DNA of 11,181 bases from Bacteroides sp. CAG:1076 (lineage in GTDB: Bacteria; Bacteroidota; Bacteroidia; Bacteroidales; Bacteroidaceae), in contig HF993202.1 of assembly GCA_000436795.1 (NCBI GenBank), forward strand, positions 1-11,181. Direction: 5' to 3'. The stretch's first letter is position 1; each line of letters opens with the position of its first letter. This document shows positions 5,332-11,181 of the stretch, in pieces. The notes beneath the pieces were generated by a model that was not told the DNA's origin, did no database searches, and saw only the letters and a list, made by a program, of their open reading frames with translations. A program made the position numbers and the translations under genes.

Positions 5332-7719
5332 ATGAATTTAACTGAAATCTGTATTATCAAGCGTGACGGGAAGCGGGAAAACTTTTCGCCTTCAAAGATT
5401 ACAAATGCCATCAGTAAAGCTTTTAATGCCACAGGACTGGCTCATCAGGAAGAGCTGATTGATGAAATTACTCAGCGTGTTATTGCTCATTTTGAGAATC
5501 CGACGATCGGAGTTGAGGAGATTCAGGACCTTGTAGAAACAGAATTGATGAAAGTGCAGCCTGAGGTTGCCAAGAAATATATCATTTATCGCCAGTGGAG
5601 AAATACAGAACGCGATCGCAAAACGCAGATGAAGCACATTATGGATGGCATTGTGGCTATCGACAAGAATGATGTAAATCTGAGCAACGCTAACATGTCG
5701 AGTCATACTCCGGCGGGACAGATGATGACTTTTGCTTCGGAGATTACCAAAGATTATACGTATAAATACCTTTTGCCCAAGCAGTATGCTGAAGCACATC
5801 AGTTGGGAGATATTCACATTCACGATCTGGATTATTATCCAACCAAGACAACGACTTGTATTCAATATGATCTTGATGACCTGTTTGAACGTGGTTTTCA
5901 TACAAAGAATGGAAGTATCCGTACGCCGCAATCCATTCAGAGTTACGCAACGTTGGCAACTATTATCTTCCAGACCAACCAGAATGAACAGCATGGAGGA
6001 CAGGCGATTCCGGCTTTTGATTTTTTCATGGCAAAAGGTGTACTCAAGAGTTTTCAGAAAGCAGTAGCATCGTCTGTTTCCTTTTATCTTGATATGAGAG
6101 ATATACAGTTGGATGAGGCTGCGATACTGACTGTATCCAAACAGTGTTTTACTTCTATTGTTCCGACAGAGGATGAAAAGAAAAGTTTCCTTTCGGCAGC
6201 AGCCGGACAAGGCGTCACACTGACGGCCGGTGAACTGGAACACATTTTACGTAAGTCGTATGCTCAGGTACGCAAGGATACTCATCAGGCTATGGAAGGA
6301 TTTATCCATAACTTGAACACGATGCATTCGCGTGGAGGAAATCAGGTAGTGTTCAGCTCAATCAATTATGGAACAGATACTTCGGCTGAAGGACGAATGG
6401 TGATAGAAGAATTATTGAAAGCGACCATCGAAGGCTTAGGTACACGTGGAGAGGTTCCTGTATTTCCAATTCAGATATTCAAAATAAAAGATGGAGTATC
6501 TTATTCTGAAGCAGACTATAAACGTGCGATGGAGGACTTTGAAGCTGCTATGGATGGGAAAGTTGAATTTGAAGCTCCAAACTTTGATTTGTTTCTGAAG
6601 GCTTGTCGGACAACGGCCAAGGCTTTGTTTCCGAACTTCATGTTCCTTGATACACCTTTCAATCGTCACGAAAAATGGGATGCAAGCGATCCGAAACGCT
6701 ACCGTTATGAACTGGCGACGATGGGATGTCGTACACGTGTATTCGAAAATCTGAACGGTGAAAAGACTTCATTGGGACGTGGAAACTTGTCGTTTACTAC
6801 CATGAATCTGCCGCGTCTTGCCATCGAGGCGCGTATTAAGGCTGAAAGTGTAGCTGAGAATCAGGGACAGGATACCGTAGAACGTCTGGCGAAAGAAACA
6901 TTTATCAATTCAGTACACGATATGGCTGTCTTCATAGCCGAGCAGCTCTATGCCCGCTATCAGTATCAGCGTACAGCACTGGCGCGGCAGTTTCCGTTCA
7001 TGATGAGTAACAATGTGTGGAAAGGAGGCGGTGAGCTGAATCCGAACGATGAGGTAGGTGACGTACTGAATCAGGGAACATTGGGTATTGGTTTCATTGG
7101 CGGTCACAATGCCATGGTAGCTCTGTACGGACAAGGACACGGACATTGTCGGAAGGCATGGGACACATTGTATGAAGCTGTAGAAGAAATGAATCGTGTA
7201 GTAGAAGAATTTAAGCAGAAGTATCATTTGAACTATTCAGTACTGGCTACTCCTGCTGAAGGGCTTTCCGGACGATTTACTCGTATGGACCGTCGTAAAT
7301 ATGGTGTGATACCAGGGGTAACCGACCGCGATTATTATGTGAATTCATTTCATGTCGATGTGAAAGAACCCATCAGTATCGTAGAAAAGATAAAATGTGA
7401 AGCTCCTTTCCATGCGTTGACGCGAGGAGGACACATTACTTATGTTGAACTGGACGGAGAGGCTCAGAAAAATGTGAAAGCAATTGCCAAGATTGTAAAG
7501 GTGATGCATGACGAAGGTATCGGTTATGGTTCGATTAATCATCCGGTAGATACCTGTCATAACTGCGGCTACAAAGGCGTTATTTACGATAAATGTCCAA
7601 TCTGCAACAGTGAAAATATTCTACGCATGCGCCGTATTACCGGATATCTGACCGGAGATTTAAACAGTTGGAACTCGGCAAAGCGCGCAGAAGAACGCGA
7701 TAGAGTAAAACACTGCTAA
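5332..7719 (+). CDS. nrdD: Anaerobic (class III) ribonucleoside-triphosphate reductase
   Basis: This 795-residue glycyl-radical enzyme reduces ribonucleoside triphosphates to deoxynucleotides without oxygen. An N-terminal ATP-cone (about residues 6-97, starting IIKRDGKRENFSPSKI) supplies allosteric control by ATP/dATP. The central barrel contains Cys176 (TTTCIQYDL) and Cys466 (MGCRT), the latter a likely catalytic cysteine by family pattern. Near the C-terminus, Cys742, Cys745, Cys755 and Cys758 (CHNC and CPIC) form the zinc site. The radical glycine is Gly771 in RRITGYLTG, with 24 residues after it. The sequence is intact and of normal length. The ATG at 5332 follows the cobalamin riboswitch by 38 nt, implying repression when B12 is plentiful. 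The partner activase NrdG is encoded 143 nt downstream, past a large hairpin. Confidence 0.97.
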   Translation: MNLTEICIIKRDGKRENFSPSKITNAISKAFNATGLAHQEELIDEITQRVIAHFENPTIGVEEIQDLVETELMKVQPEVAKKYIIYRQWRNTERDRKTQMKHIMDGIVAIDKNDVNLSNANMSSHTPAGQMMTFASEITKDYTYKYLLPKQYAEAHQLGDIHIHDLDYYPTKTTTCIQYDLDDLFERGFHTKNGSIRTPQSIQSYATLATIIFQTNQNEQHGGQAIPAFDFFMAKGVLKSFQKAVASSVSFYLDMRDIQLDEAAILTVSKQCFTSIVPTEDEKKSFLSAAAGQGVTLTAGELEHILRKSYAQVRKDTHQAMEGFIHNLNTMHSRGGNQVVFSSINYGTDTSAEGRMVIEELLKATIEGLGTRGEVPVFPIQIFKIKDGVSYSEADYKRAMEDFEAAMDGKVEFEAPNFDLFLKACRTTAKALFPNFMFLDTPFNRHEKWDASDPKRYRYELATMGCRTRVFENLNGEKTSLGRGNLSFTTMNLPRLAIEARIKAESVAENQGQDTVERLAKETFINSVHDMAVFIAEQLYARYQYQRTALARQFPFMMSNNVWKGGGELNPNDEVGDVLNQGTLGIGFIGGHNAMVALYGQGHGHCRKAWDTLYEAVEEMNRVVEEFKQKYHLNYSVLATPAEGLSGRFTRMDRRKYGVIPGVTDRDYYVNSFHVDVKEPISIVEKIKCEAPFHALTRGGHITYVELDGEAQKNVKAIAKIVKVMHDEGIGYGSINHPVDTCHNCGYKGVIYDKCPICNSENILRMRRITGYLTGDLNSWNSAKRAEERDRVKHC

Positions 7720-7742
7720 TTCATTCGTTTGTTATTTAATAG

Positions 7743-7823
7743 AGGCTTTCTCTGCATACAGATTCGGATATTGTGTAGTAGTTCCCTGGGGGAATAGATA
7801 TCTGTATGTAGGAAAGCCTTTTT
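7743..7823 (+). terminator. Terminator-like hairpin between nrdD and nrdG
   Basis: AGGCTTTC (7743-7750) pairs with GAAAGCCT (7812-7819), and CATACAGA (7755-7762) with TCTGTATG (7801-7808), with a small internal loop between the two helices. The apical region holds a small hairpin, TTCCC-TGG-GGGAA (7782-7794). Five Ts (7819-7823) end the structure. This has the form of an intrinsic terminator inside the operon. No good TAnnTTTG promoter is visible between it and nrdG, so nrdG probably depends on read-through or RNA processing, which would set a high NrdD:NrdG ratio. Confidence 0.65.
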
Positions 7824-7862
7824 CATTTCGGATCGTGGTTAATATTAAGGCTGAATTTTATT

Positions 7863-8330
7863 ATGTTACATTATTTATATACATATTCCGAAACGATAGT
7901 CGATGGGGACGGTATACGTTTCTCCATATATTTGTCAGGATGTACACACCGATGCCGGGGGTGTCATAATCCGGAATCGTGGAATCCACAGGCAGGTCAA
8001 CCTCTTACCCGGGAGAAAATAGAGGAAATGATAGCGGCAATCAATGCCAATCCTTTGTTGGATGGAATTACTTTTTCGGGAGGAGATCCGTTTTATTCAC
8101 CCGAAGAGTTTCTTTCTCTTGTCCGTGAATTCCGTGAGCGTACGCAGCAGAACATTTGGTGTTATACGGGATATACTTATGAAGAGTTGCTGGCCGATCC
8201 GCAACGCAAGCCGATATTGGCGTATATTGATGTACTGGTTGACGGGCGTTTTGAACAATCTTTATATTCTCCGAAGCTGGAATTTCGGGGAAGCAGCAAC
8301 CAGCGTATACTTAAATTGACACATAAATAA
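7863..8330 (+). CDS. nrdG: Anaerobic ribonucleotide reductase activating protein (radical SAM)
   Basis: This 155-residue cytosolic activase uses a [4Fe-4S] cluster and S-adenosylmethionine to generate the glycyl radical on NrdD. The cluster motif CxxxCxxC is Cys27, Cys31 and Cys34 ([10 protein letters not shown]), followed by the SAM-contacting SGGDP (72-76). The short length, without extra ferredoxin domains, is typical of NrdG rather than pyruvate formate-lyase activases. ATG 7863 starts directly at the family's N-terminus ([16 protein letters not shown]). It is downstream of nrdD and should share its riboswitch-controlled transcript, modulated by the hairpin in between. No terminator follows immediately; the next strong one in this orientation is at 8779-8808. 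Confidence 0.96.
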   Translation: MLHYLYTYSETIVDGDGIRFSIYLSGCTHRCRGCHNPESWNPQAGQPLTREKIEEMIAAINANPLLDGITFSGGDPFYSPEEFLSLVREFRERTQQNIWCYTGYTYEELLADPQRKPILAYIDVLVDGRFEQSLYSPKLEFRGSSNQRILKLTHK

Positions 8331-8457
8331 CTCCTTGTAGTGTATGCTTTTCGTTGTCGCACACGAATGAATAAATTGTTCCATGATATAAATCAAGAAA
8401 AACGTCTATTATAGAAGAAAAAGCATCCATCTTATTGCCGATTAAATAGAAAGCCAT
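8311..8457 (-). CDS. Possible small protein antisense to the nrdG 3' end
   Basis: A 48-residue minus-strand reading frame starts at ATG 8457 ([20 protein letters not shown]...) and overlaps the last 20 bases of nrdG; a GTG at 8502 would lengthen it to 63. It lies almost wholly in intergenic DNA, so it is not simply a shadow of nrdG. The minus strand reads TACCTTTG at 8509-8502, an exact -7 match with a poor -33, which would place a start about 38 nt upstream. The family is not recognised and there is no clear signal peptide. It may be chance, so confidence is low. Confidence 0.2.
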   Translation of the reverse strand: MAFYLIGNKMDAFSSIIDVFLDLYHGTIYSFVCDNEKHTLQGVIYVSI

Positions 8458-8464
8458 ACCTTTG
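8434..8464 (+). promoter_or_regulatory. Promoter of a candidate non-coding transcript
   Basis: ATTG at 8434-8437, 19 nt, then TACCTTTG at 8457-8464 closely resembles the tatA promoter. The expected start is near 8471. No plus-strand gene follows for over 500 bases, so the transcript would carry the AAGGTATTAG repeats. The element also forms a perfect 9-bp inverted repeat with 8502-8510 (ATACCTTTG and CAAAGGTAT), giving convergent -7-like octamers on opposite strands. Confidence 0.5.
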
Positions 8465-8503
8465 CATCGTGGTTGTGAAACTAAAAGATAATAAAGATAC
8501 ACA

Positions 8504-8690
8504 AAGGTATTAGACTAGATTTTAAGGTAATTGAAAAAAGGTATTAGATTTAAGGTAAAAAAGCAATTTTAGTAAAAGGTATTAGATTTAAGGTATTAAG
8601 TTTTAGGTTTTTATTTTAAGGTATTAGGATAAAAAGGTAAATGTTTTCAGGAATTAGTTGAAATAGGATTAGAAAGATTGCTTTAAGGTA
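8504..8690 (+). repeat. AT-rich array of AAGGTATTAG / TTTAAGGTA direct repeats
   Basis: AAGGTATTAG occurs exactly at 8504, 8538, 8576 and 8618, with spacings of 34, 38 and 42 bases. The 9-mer TTTAAGGTA occurs exactly at 8521, 8549, 8587, 8615 and 8682, and a sixth time at 8951, just before the His-rich gene. The 20-mer AAGGTATTAGATTTAAGGTA is intact at 8538-8557 and 8576-8595. The spacing is irregular and the units are short, so this is not a CRISPR. Function is unknown; protein-binding iterons, decayed tandem duplications and RNA-level motifs are all possible. Confidence 0.75.
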
Positions 8691-8744
8691 GAAAAGAAAA
8701 GGAAGGATAACAAACAAAACAACAACTGGATGAGAAAAAGATGC

Positions 8745-8768
8745 AAGAACCCTTAAATGGGGGTTCTT
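8745..8768. other. Hairpin upstream of the 8779 terminator
   Basis: AAGAACCC (8745-8752) pairs perfectly with GGGTTCTT (8761-8768) around an 8-nt loop. Only three Ts follow, so it is a weak terminator alone. It sits 10 nt before the stronger terminator, giving a tandem-hairpin 3' end. Confidence 0.5.
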
Positions 8769-8778
8769 TAGGAAATCG

Positions 8779-8808
8779 GCGGTGTTCATACGAACAATCG
8801 CTTTTTTT
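8779..8808 (+). terminator. Intrinsic terminator with T7 tract
   Basis: GCGG (8779-8782) and TGTTC (8783-8787) pair with GAACA (8792-8796) and TCGC (8798-8801), with one bulged A, a G-T wobble and a 4-nt loop. Seven Ts follow at once (8802-8808). This is the clearest factor-independent terminator on the plus strand after nrdG. It separates the repeat region from the His-rich gene. Confidence 0.8.
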
Positions 8809-8862
8809 ATTTTATAGAGGCCCGTTTCCATTACTTTGACTTTACGGGTGTATCTTGTCAGA

Positions 8863-8907
8863 TTCCATATACTATAATTTTTTCCGGATTCCTGTCTTTA
8901 TATGGAA
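8863..8907. repeat. Inverted repeat TTCCATATA / TATATGGAA
   Basis: TTCCATATA (8863-8871) and its exact complement (8899-8907) are separated by 27 bases that include TCCGGA. The pair lies about 100 bases upstream of the His-rich gene and could be a regulator site or a hairpin. No known regulator site is recognised. Confidence 0.4.
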
Positions 8908-8950
8908 AAAGTGCAAAGTATTATGGATGGCTTAAATCGTTATAATATGT

Positions 8951-8996
8951 TTTAAGGTATTTCATTTTTTTTAAATGATAACTTCACGTATCTTTG
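8951..8996 (+). promoter_or_regulatory. Promoter of the His-rich protein gene, with an upstream repeat copy
   Basis: TATCTTTG at 8989-8996 is an exact -7 element, with T-rich DNA in the -33 position (TTTT, 8966-8969, 19-nt spacing). Its expected start is about 9003, which is the A of the gene's ATG, so the mRNA would be leaderless or nearly so. A sixth exact copy of TTTAAGGTA (8951-8959) lies just upstream and could be an activator or repressor site. Confidence 0.55.
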
Positions 8997-9002
8997 TGCC
9001 CG

Positions 9003-9350
9003 ATGAAAGTAAAAACGCGTCATATACGCATTTGGGCGTTGGGCCTTTTAACCTTGTTTGCGGTATATTATACGGTTACGACACTGTATGTCCATATACA
9101 CGAGGTGAACGGGGTTGTTATAGTCCATTCGCATCCTTTTACTGAACATCATTCTCATTCGGGCGGGCAAGCACTCACATTGCATTATTTGTCTACATTT
9201 ACTTCGTTAGACTGGCATACGGCAGAATCAGTCTGTCCCGATTTTCCTCTACTTTATTTATTAACTTTTAATTTTAATGCATTCCATACCCTGGCATTGT
9301 ACGGGGAAGGGATTTATTTGCGTGCACCTCCCATTAATCTTTTCATTTGA
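9003..9350 (+). CDS. Small His-rich membrane or periplasmic protein
   Basis: This 115-residue protein has a basic N-terminus and one hydrophobic helix (about residues 10-30), either a membrane anchor or an uncleaved signal. It then has a His cluster: His31, His33, His42, His44, His49, His50 and His52 (within HIHEVNGVVIVHSHPF and EHHSH). A second hydrophobic region (about 82-108) may contact the membrane. Similar small Bacteroidetes proteins with a VxxxxxVHSHP-type segment are familiar to me as uncharacterised proteins, but I cannot give a family name. The His cluster suggests binding of zinc, copper or another soft metal outside the cytoplasm. It lies 200 nt before a TonB-dependent receptor in the same direction with no terminator between, so a shared operon is likely. 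ATG 9003 is used; TTG 8994 lies in the -7 element. Confidence 0.8.
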   Translation: MKVKTRHIRIWALGLLTLFAVYYTVTTLYVHIHEVNGVVIVHSHPFTEHHSHSGGQALTLHYLSTFTSLDWHTAESVCPDFPLLYLLTFNFNAFHTLALYGEGIYLRAPPINLFI

Positions 9351-9422
9351 TTTAATAAAAATAGGAAACCGAATTAGTGCCTGTTTTTTGTAATTGGATT
9401 GATTTTAAGTGAGTTACTTCGG

Positions 9423-9521
9423 ATGGCCTTTAATGAAGGCTTGCCGGAGGAAGGCTTGAATTATGTCCAAACCAGACTTCTTTATCTCATGTCGCAGGTA
9501 AGTCTTGGCGGAACAGGTTAA
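9423..9521 (+). CDS. Possible 32-residue peptide in the receptor leader
   Basis: An ATG at 9423 opens a 32-codon frame ending in TAA-TAA, 29 nt before the receptor ATG. The peptide contains an internal repeat, EGLPEEGL, and a hydrophobic patch (RLLYLMSQV). No ribosome-binding site is evident, and the same bases form hairpins (GCCTT with AAGGC, AGACTT with AAGTCT), so the constraint could be on RNA rather than protein. The 9351-9550 interval otherwise contains no gene or exact TAnnTTTG promoter. Confidence 0.2.
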   Translation: MAFNEGLPEEGLNYVQTRLLYLMSQVSLGGTG

Positions 9522-9550
9522 TAAGTAACAAAAGAAAAGATTAATATAAA

Positions 9551-11181
9551 ATGATAAAACATATTTTATTCATAATGGGATTGCTATGTTCTTTGGTGAG
9601 CTTAGCAACCGAACCGGTGAAGGAAGGAAATATCATAGCCGGACACGTGATAGAAAAAGGTACGGAAAATAGTTTGCCTTACGCTACAGTATTGATTGTA
9701 GAAACGGGAGAAGGAACGGTTACTGACGCTGAAGGCTATTTCCGTTTTAAAAATATTCCTGCCGGAAATTATACGTTGAAAGTGCAGAGTATAGGATACA
9801 ATACTCAGACCAAGAAAGTTACGGTAAGTAAAGATTTCACGGTCGACATACATTTTGTGATGGAAGAAGAAACAATCATGACAGATGAGGTGGTTGTTTC
9901 AGCCAATAGAAATGAAACAAGCCGTAAGGTAGCACCGGTCGTTGTGAATGTAATGAGTAATAAACTGTTTGAGGCTGTCAATTCGAACAATCTGGCGAAG
10001 TCATTGAGTTATCAGTCTGGATTACGTGTGGAAAACAATTGTCAGAATTGCGGTTTTCCACAAGTACGCATAAACGGACTGGAAGGCCCTTATTCGCAGA
10101 TATTGATAAACAGTCGTCCTGTAATGAGTGCTCTCTCGGGCGTTTACGGTCTGGAGCAGATTCCTACCAATATGATTGAACGTGTAGAAGTTGTTCGAGG
10201 AGGCGGTTCTGCTTTGTTTGGCGCCAATGCGGTAGGAGGAACGATTAATATCATTACGAAAGATCCTGTGAGCAATTCTTTTCAGGTGGCTTCTACCATG
10301 TCAAACCTGAATGGAAAGGTCTGGGAGCAATATATGGGAGCCAATGCTTCGCTTGTTTCATCAGATAATTCGTATGGCATCGCTCTCTATCAGTCGTACC
10401 GTAACCGTAATCCGTATGATGCAGATGGTGATGGCTTTTCGGAACTTGGCAAATTGAATATGAATACGTTTGGGTTACGTTCTTATTATCGTCCTACACA
10501 GTTCAGCCGTATTAGTCTGGAGTATCATACGACGAATGAGTTCCGCCGTGGGGGTAATAAATTTGATCTTCAGCCTCACGAAACGGATATTACTGAACAA
10601 ACCAAGCATATTATCAATAGTGGAGGGCTGACTTATGATGTCTTTTTTAATGAATATCGTCATAAATTATCAGTCTATGGCTCTGTGCAGCATATAGACC
10701 GTAATAGTTATTATGGAGCCGGGAAAAATCCTAATGCTTATGGAAAGACAAAGGATTTGACTGCTGTAGGTGGAGCTATGTACGTAGGCAATATGGAAGA
10801 TTGTCTTTTCTCGCCTGCAACATTTACTGGAGGTCTTGAATATAACTATAACTCACTGCATGATGTGATGACAGGGTATAATCGTGACTTACGTCAATAT
10901 GTTCGAATTGTCAGTGGATTTGCTCAAAATGAGTGGAAGATGAACTATTTTACGCTTTTGGCGGGTTTCCGTTTGGATAAGCATAACCTGATAGATAATG
11001 TTATATTCAGTCCGCGTGTCAATTTGTTGTGGAAGCCATCGGATAAACTCCAGGGACGTCTGACCTGGTCTACCGGTTTCCGTGCTCCGCAGGCTTACGA
11101 TGAAGACTTGCACGTAGCGGCTGGAGGTGGTGAAGCGATGATTATTCGTCTGGCCGACGGGTTGAAGCCTGAACGTTCGAA
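9551..11181 (+). CDS. TonB-dependent outer-membrane receptor (3'-truncated by the window)
   Basis: 543 codons are present without a stop and the frame runs off the right edge, so the C-terminal part of the barrel is missing. Residues 1-20 form a signal peptide (hydrophobic FIMGLLCSLVSLA). A carboxypeptidase-regulatory-like beta domain spans about 29-108 (GHVIEKGTENSLPYATVLI, DAEGYFRFKNIPAGNYTLKV). A TonB-box-like TDEVVVSA segment lies near 110-118. The plug domain (about 125-240) contains RINGLEGPYSQILI and EVVRGGGSALFG (213-224), ending GGTINIITK. Two plug cysteines, Cys164 and Cys167 (NCQNCGF), are distinctive. The rest is beta-barrel. It would import a bound ligand across the outer membrane using TonB energy. 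The ligand is unknown; the CxxC motif and the His-rich neighbour favour a metal or metal complex, by inference. Confidence 0.93.
   Translation, partial: MIKHILFIMGLLCSLVSLATEPVKEGNIIAGHVIEKGTENSLPYATVLIVETGEGTVTDAEGYFRFKNIPAGNYTLKVQSIGYNTQTKKVTVSKDFTVDIHFVMEEETIMTDEVVVSANRNETSRKVAPVVVNVMSNKLFEAVNSNNLAKSLSYQSGLRVENNCQNCGFPQVRINGLEGPYSQILINSRPVMSALSGVYGLEQIPTNMIERVEVVRGGGSALFGANAVGGTINIITKDPVSNSFQVASTMSNLNGKVWEQYMGANASLVSSDNSYGIALYQSYRNRNPYDADGDGFSELGKLNMNTFGLRSYYRPTQFSRISLEYHTTNEFRRGGNKFDLQPHETDITEQTKHIINSGGLTYDVFFNEYRHKLSVYGSVQHIDRNSYYGAGKNPNAYGKTKDLTAVGGAMYVGNMEDCLFSPATFTGGLEYNYNSLHDVMTGYNRDLRQYVRIVSGFAQNEWKMNYFTLLAGFRLDKHNLIDNVIFSPRVNLLWKPSDKLQGRLTWSTGFRAPQAYDEDLHVAAGGGEAMIIRLADGLKPERS

Larger units (their letters stand above)
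8471..8808 (+). ncRNA. Candidate non-coding RNA carrying direct repeats
   Basis: A good promoter at 8434-8464 and a strong intrinsic terminator at 8779-8808 frame about 340 bases without a convincing reading frame. The 5' two-thirds are A-rich and contain AAGGTATTAG/TTTAAGGTA repeats; the 3' third has two hairpins. No known RNA family is recognised. The alternative is that this is simply a long 3' untranslated region of nrdG, since no terminator lies between nrdG and 8745. Promoter and terminator are seen in the sequence; that this is an independent RNA is inference. Confidence 0.35.

Noticed and set aside
5392..6243. 283-codon minus-strand frame opposite nrdD
   Set aside because: It is fully antisense to the conserved nrdD coding sequence and its translation resembles no family.
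8504..8690. CRISPR array
   Set aside because: Repeats are only 9-20 bases, low complexity and irregularly spaced, without unique spacers of constant length, and there are no cas genes.
8741..8839. 32-codon plus-strand frame starting at ATG 8741
   Set aside because: It reads straight through two hairpins and the T7 tract of the terminator, which explain the sequence better.
9351..9550. Second cobalamin riboswitch before the TonB receptor
   Set aside because: Such switches often precede Bacteroides receptors, but no B12 box or aptamer core is present here.

Overview
The window looks like chromosomal DNA of a gut-type Bacteroidales, most likely a Bacteroides or Phocaeicola relative; the species cannot be fixed. 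The clues are a low-GC genome, several copies of the Bacteroidetes -7 promoter motif TAnnTTTG a short distance before start codons, little Shine-Dalgarno signal, a two-gene TatA/TatC system without TatB, and a TonB-dependent receptor with an N-terminal carboxypeptidase-regulatory-like domain.

Layout. Positions 1-317 hold a probable leftward promoter for a gene outside the window and the sodB promoter. An Fe-type superoxide dismutase (318-890) ends in a hairpin. tatA (1086-1301) and tatC (1307-2098) follow as an operon from their own promoter. A perfect 15-bp bidirectional terminator (2418-2470) separates tatC from a convergent lipoprotein gene (2499-3332, minus strand). That gene is divergent from a class II tRNA nucleotidyltransferase with an HD domain (3436-4854). 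A promoter fires directly into an adenosylcobalamin riboswitch (5116-5293), which leads nrdD (5332-7719) and nrdG (7863-8330), the class III anaerobic ribonucleotide reductase and its radical-SAM activase. A large terminator-like hairpin lies between nrdD and nrdG.

The stretch 8331-9002 is the least ordinary part. It has no convincing plus-strand gene, but it has a good promoter (8434-8464), an AT-rich array of short direct repeats (AAGGTATTAG and TTTAAGGTA), and a strong intrinsic terminator (8779-8808). Together these read as a candidate non-coding transcription unit of about 340 nt. After it come a short His-rich membrane protein (9003-9350), apparently on a leaderless or nearly leaderless transcript, a structured 200-nt spacer with a possible 32-residue peptide, and a TonB-dependent outer-membrane receptor with a Cys-x-x-Cys plug motif that runs off the right end.

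How the parts fit. SOD, Tat and CCA enzymes are housekeeping functions. The riboswitch couples the B12-independent anaerobic reductase to cobalamin supply, which makes sense if a B12-dependent class II reductase is encoded elsewhere. The right-hand His-rich protein and receptor probably form a metal or metal-complex uptake unit; that is inference from composition and adjacency. The strongest leads for something undescribed are the repeat-bearing candidate RNA at 8471-8808, the nrdD-nrdG intercistronic hairpin and the spacer before the receptor.
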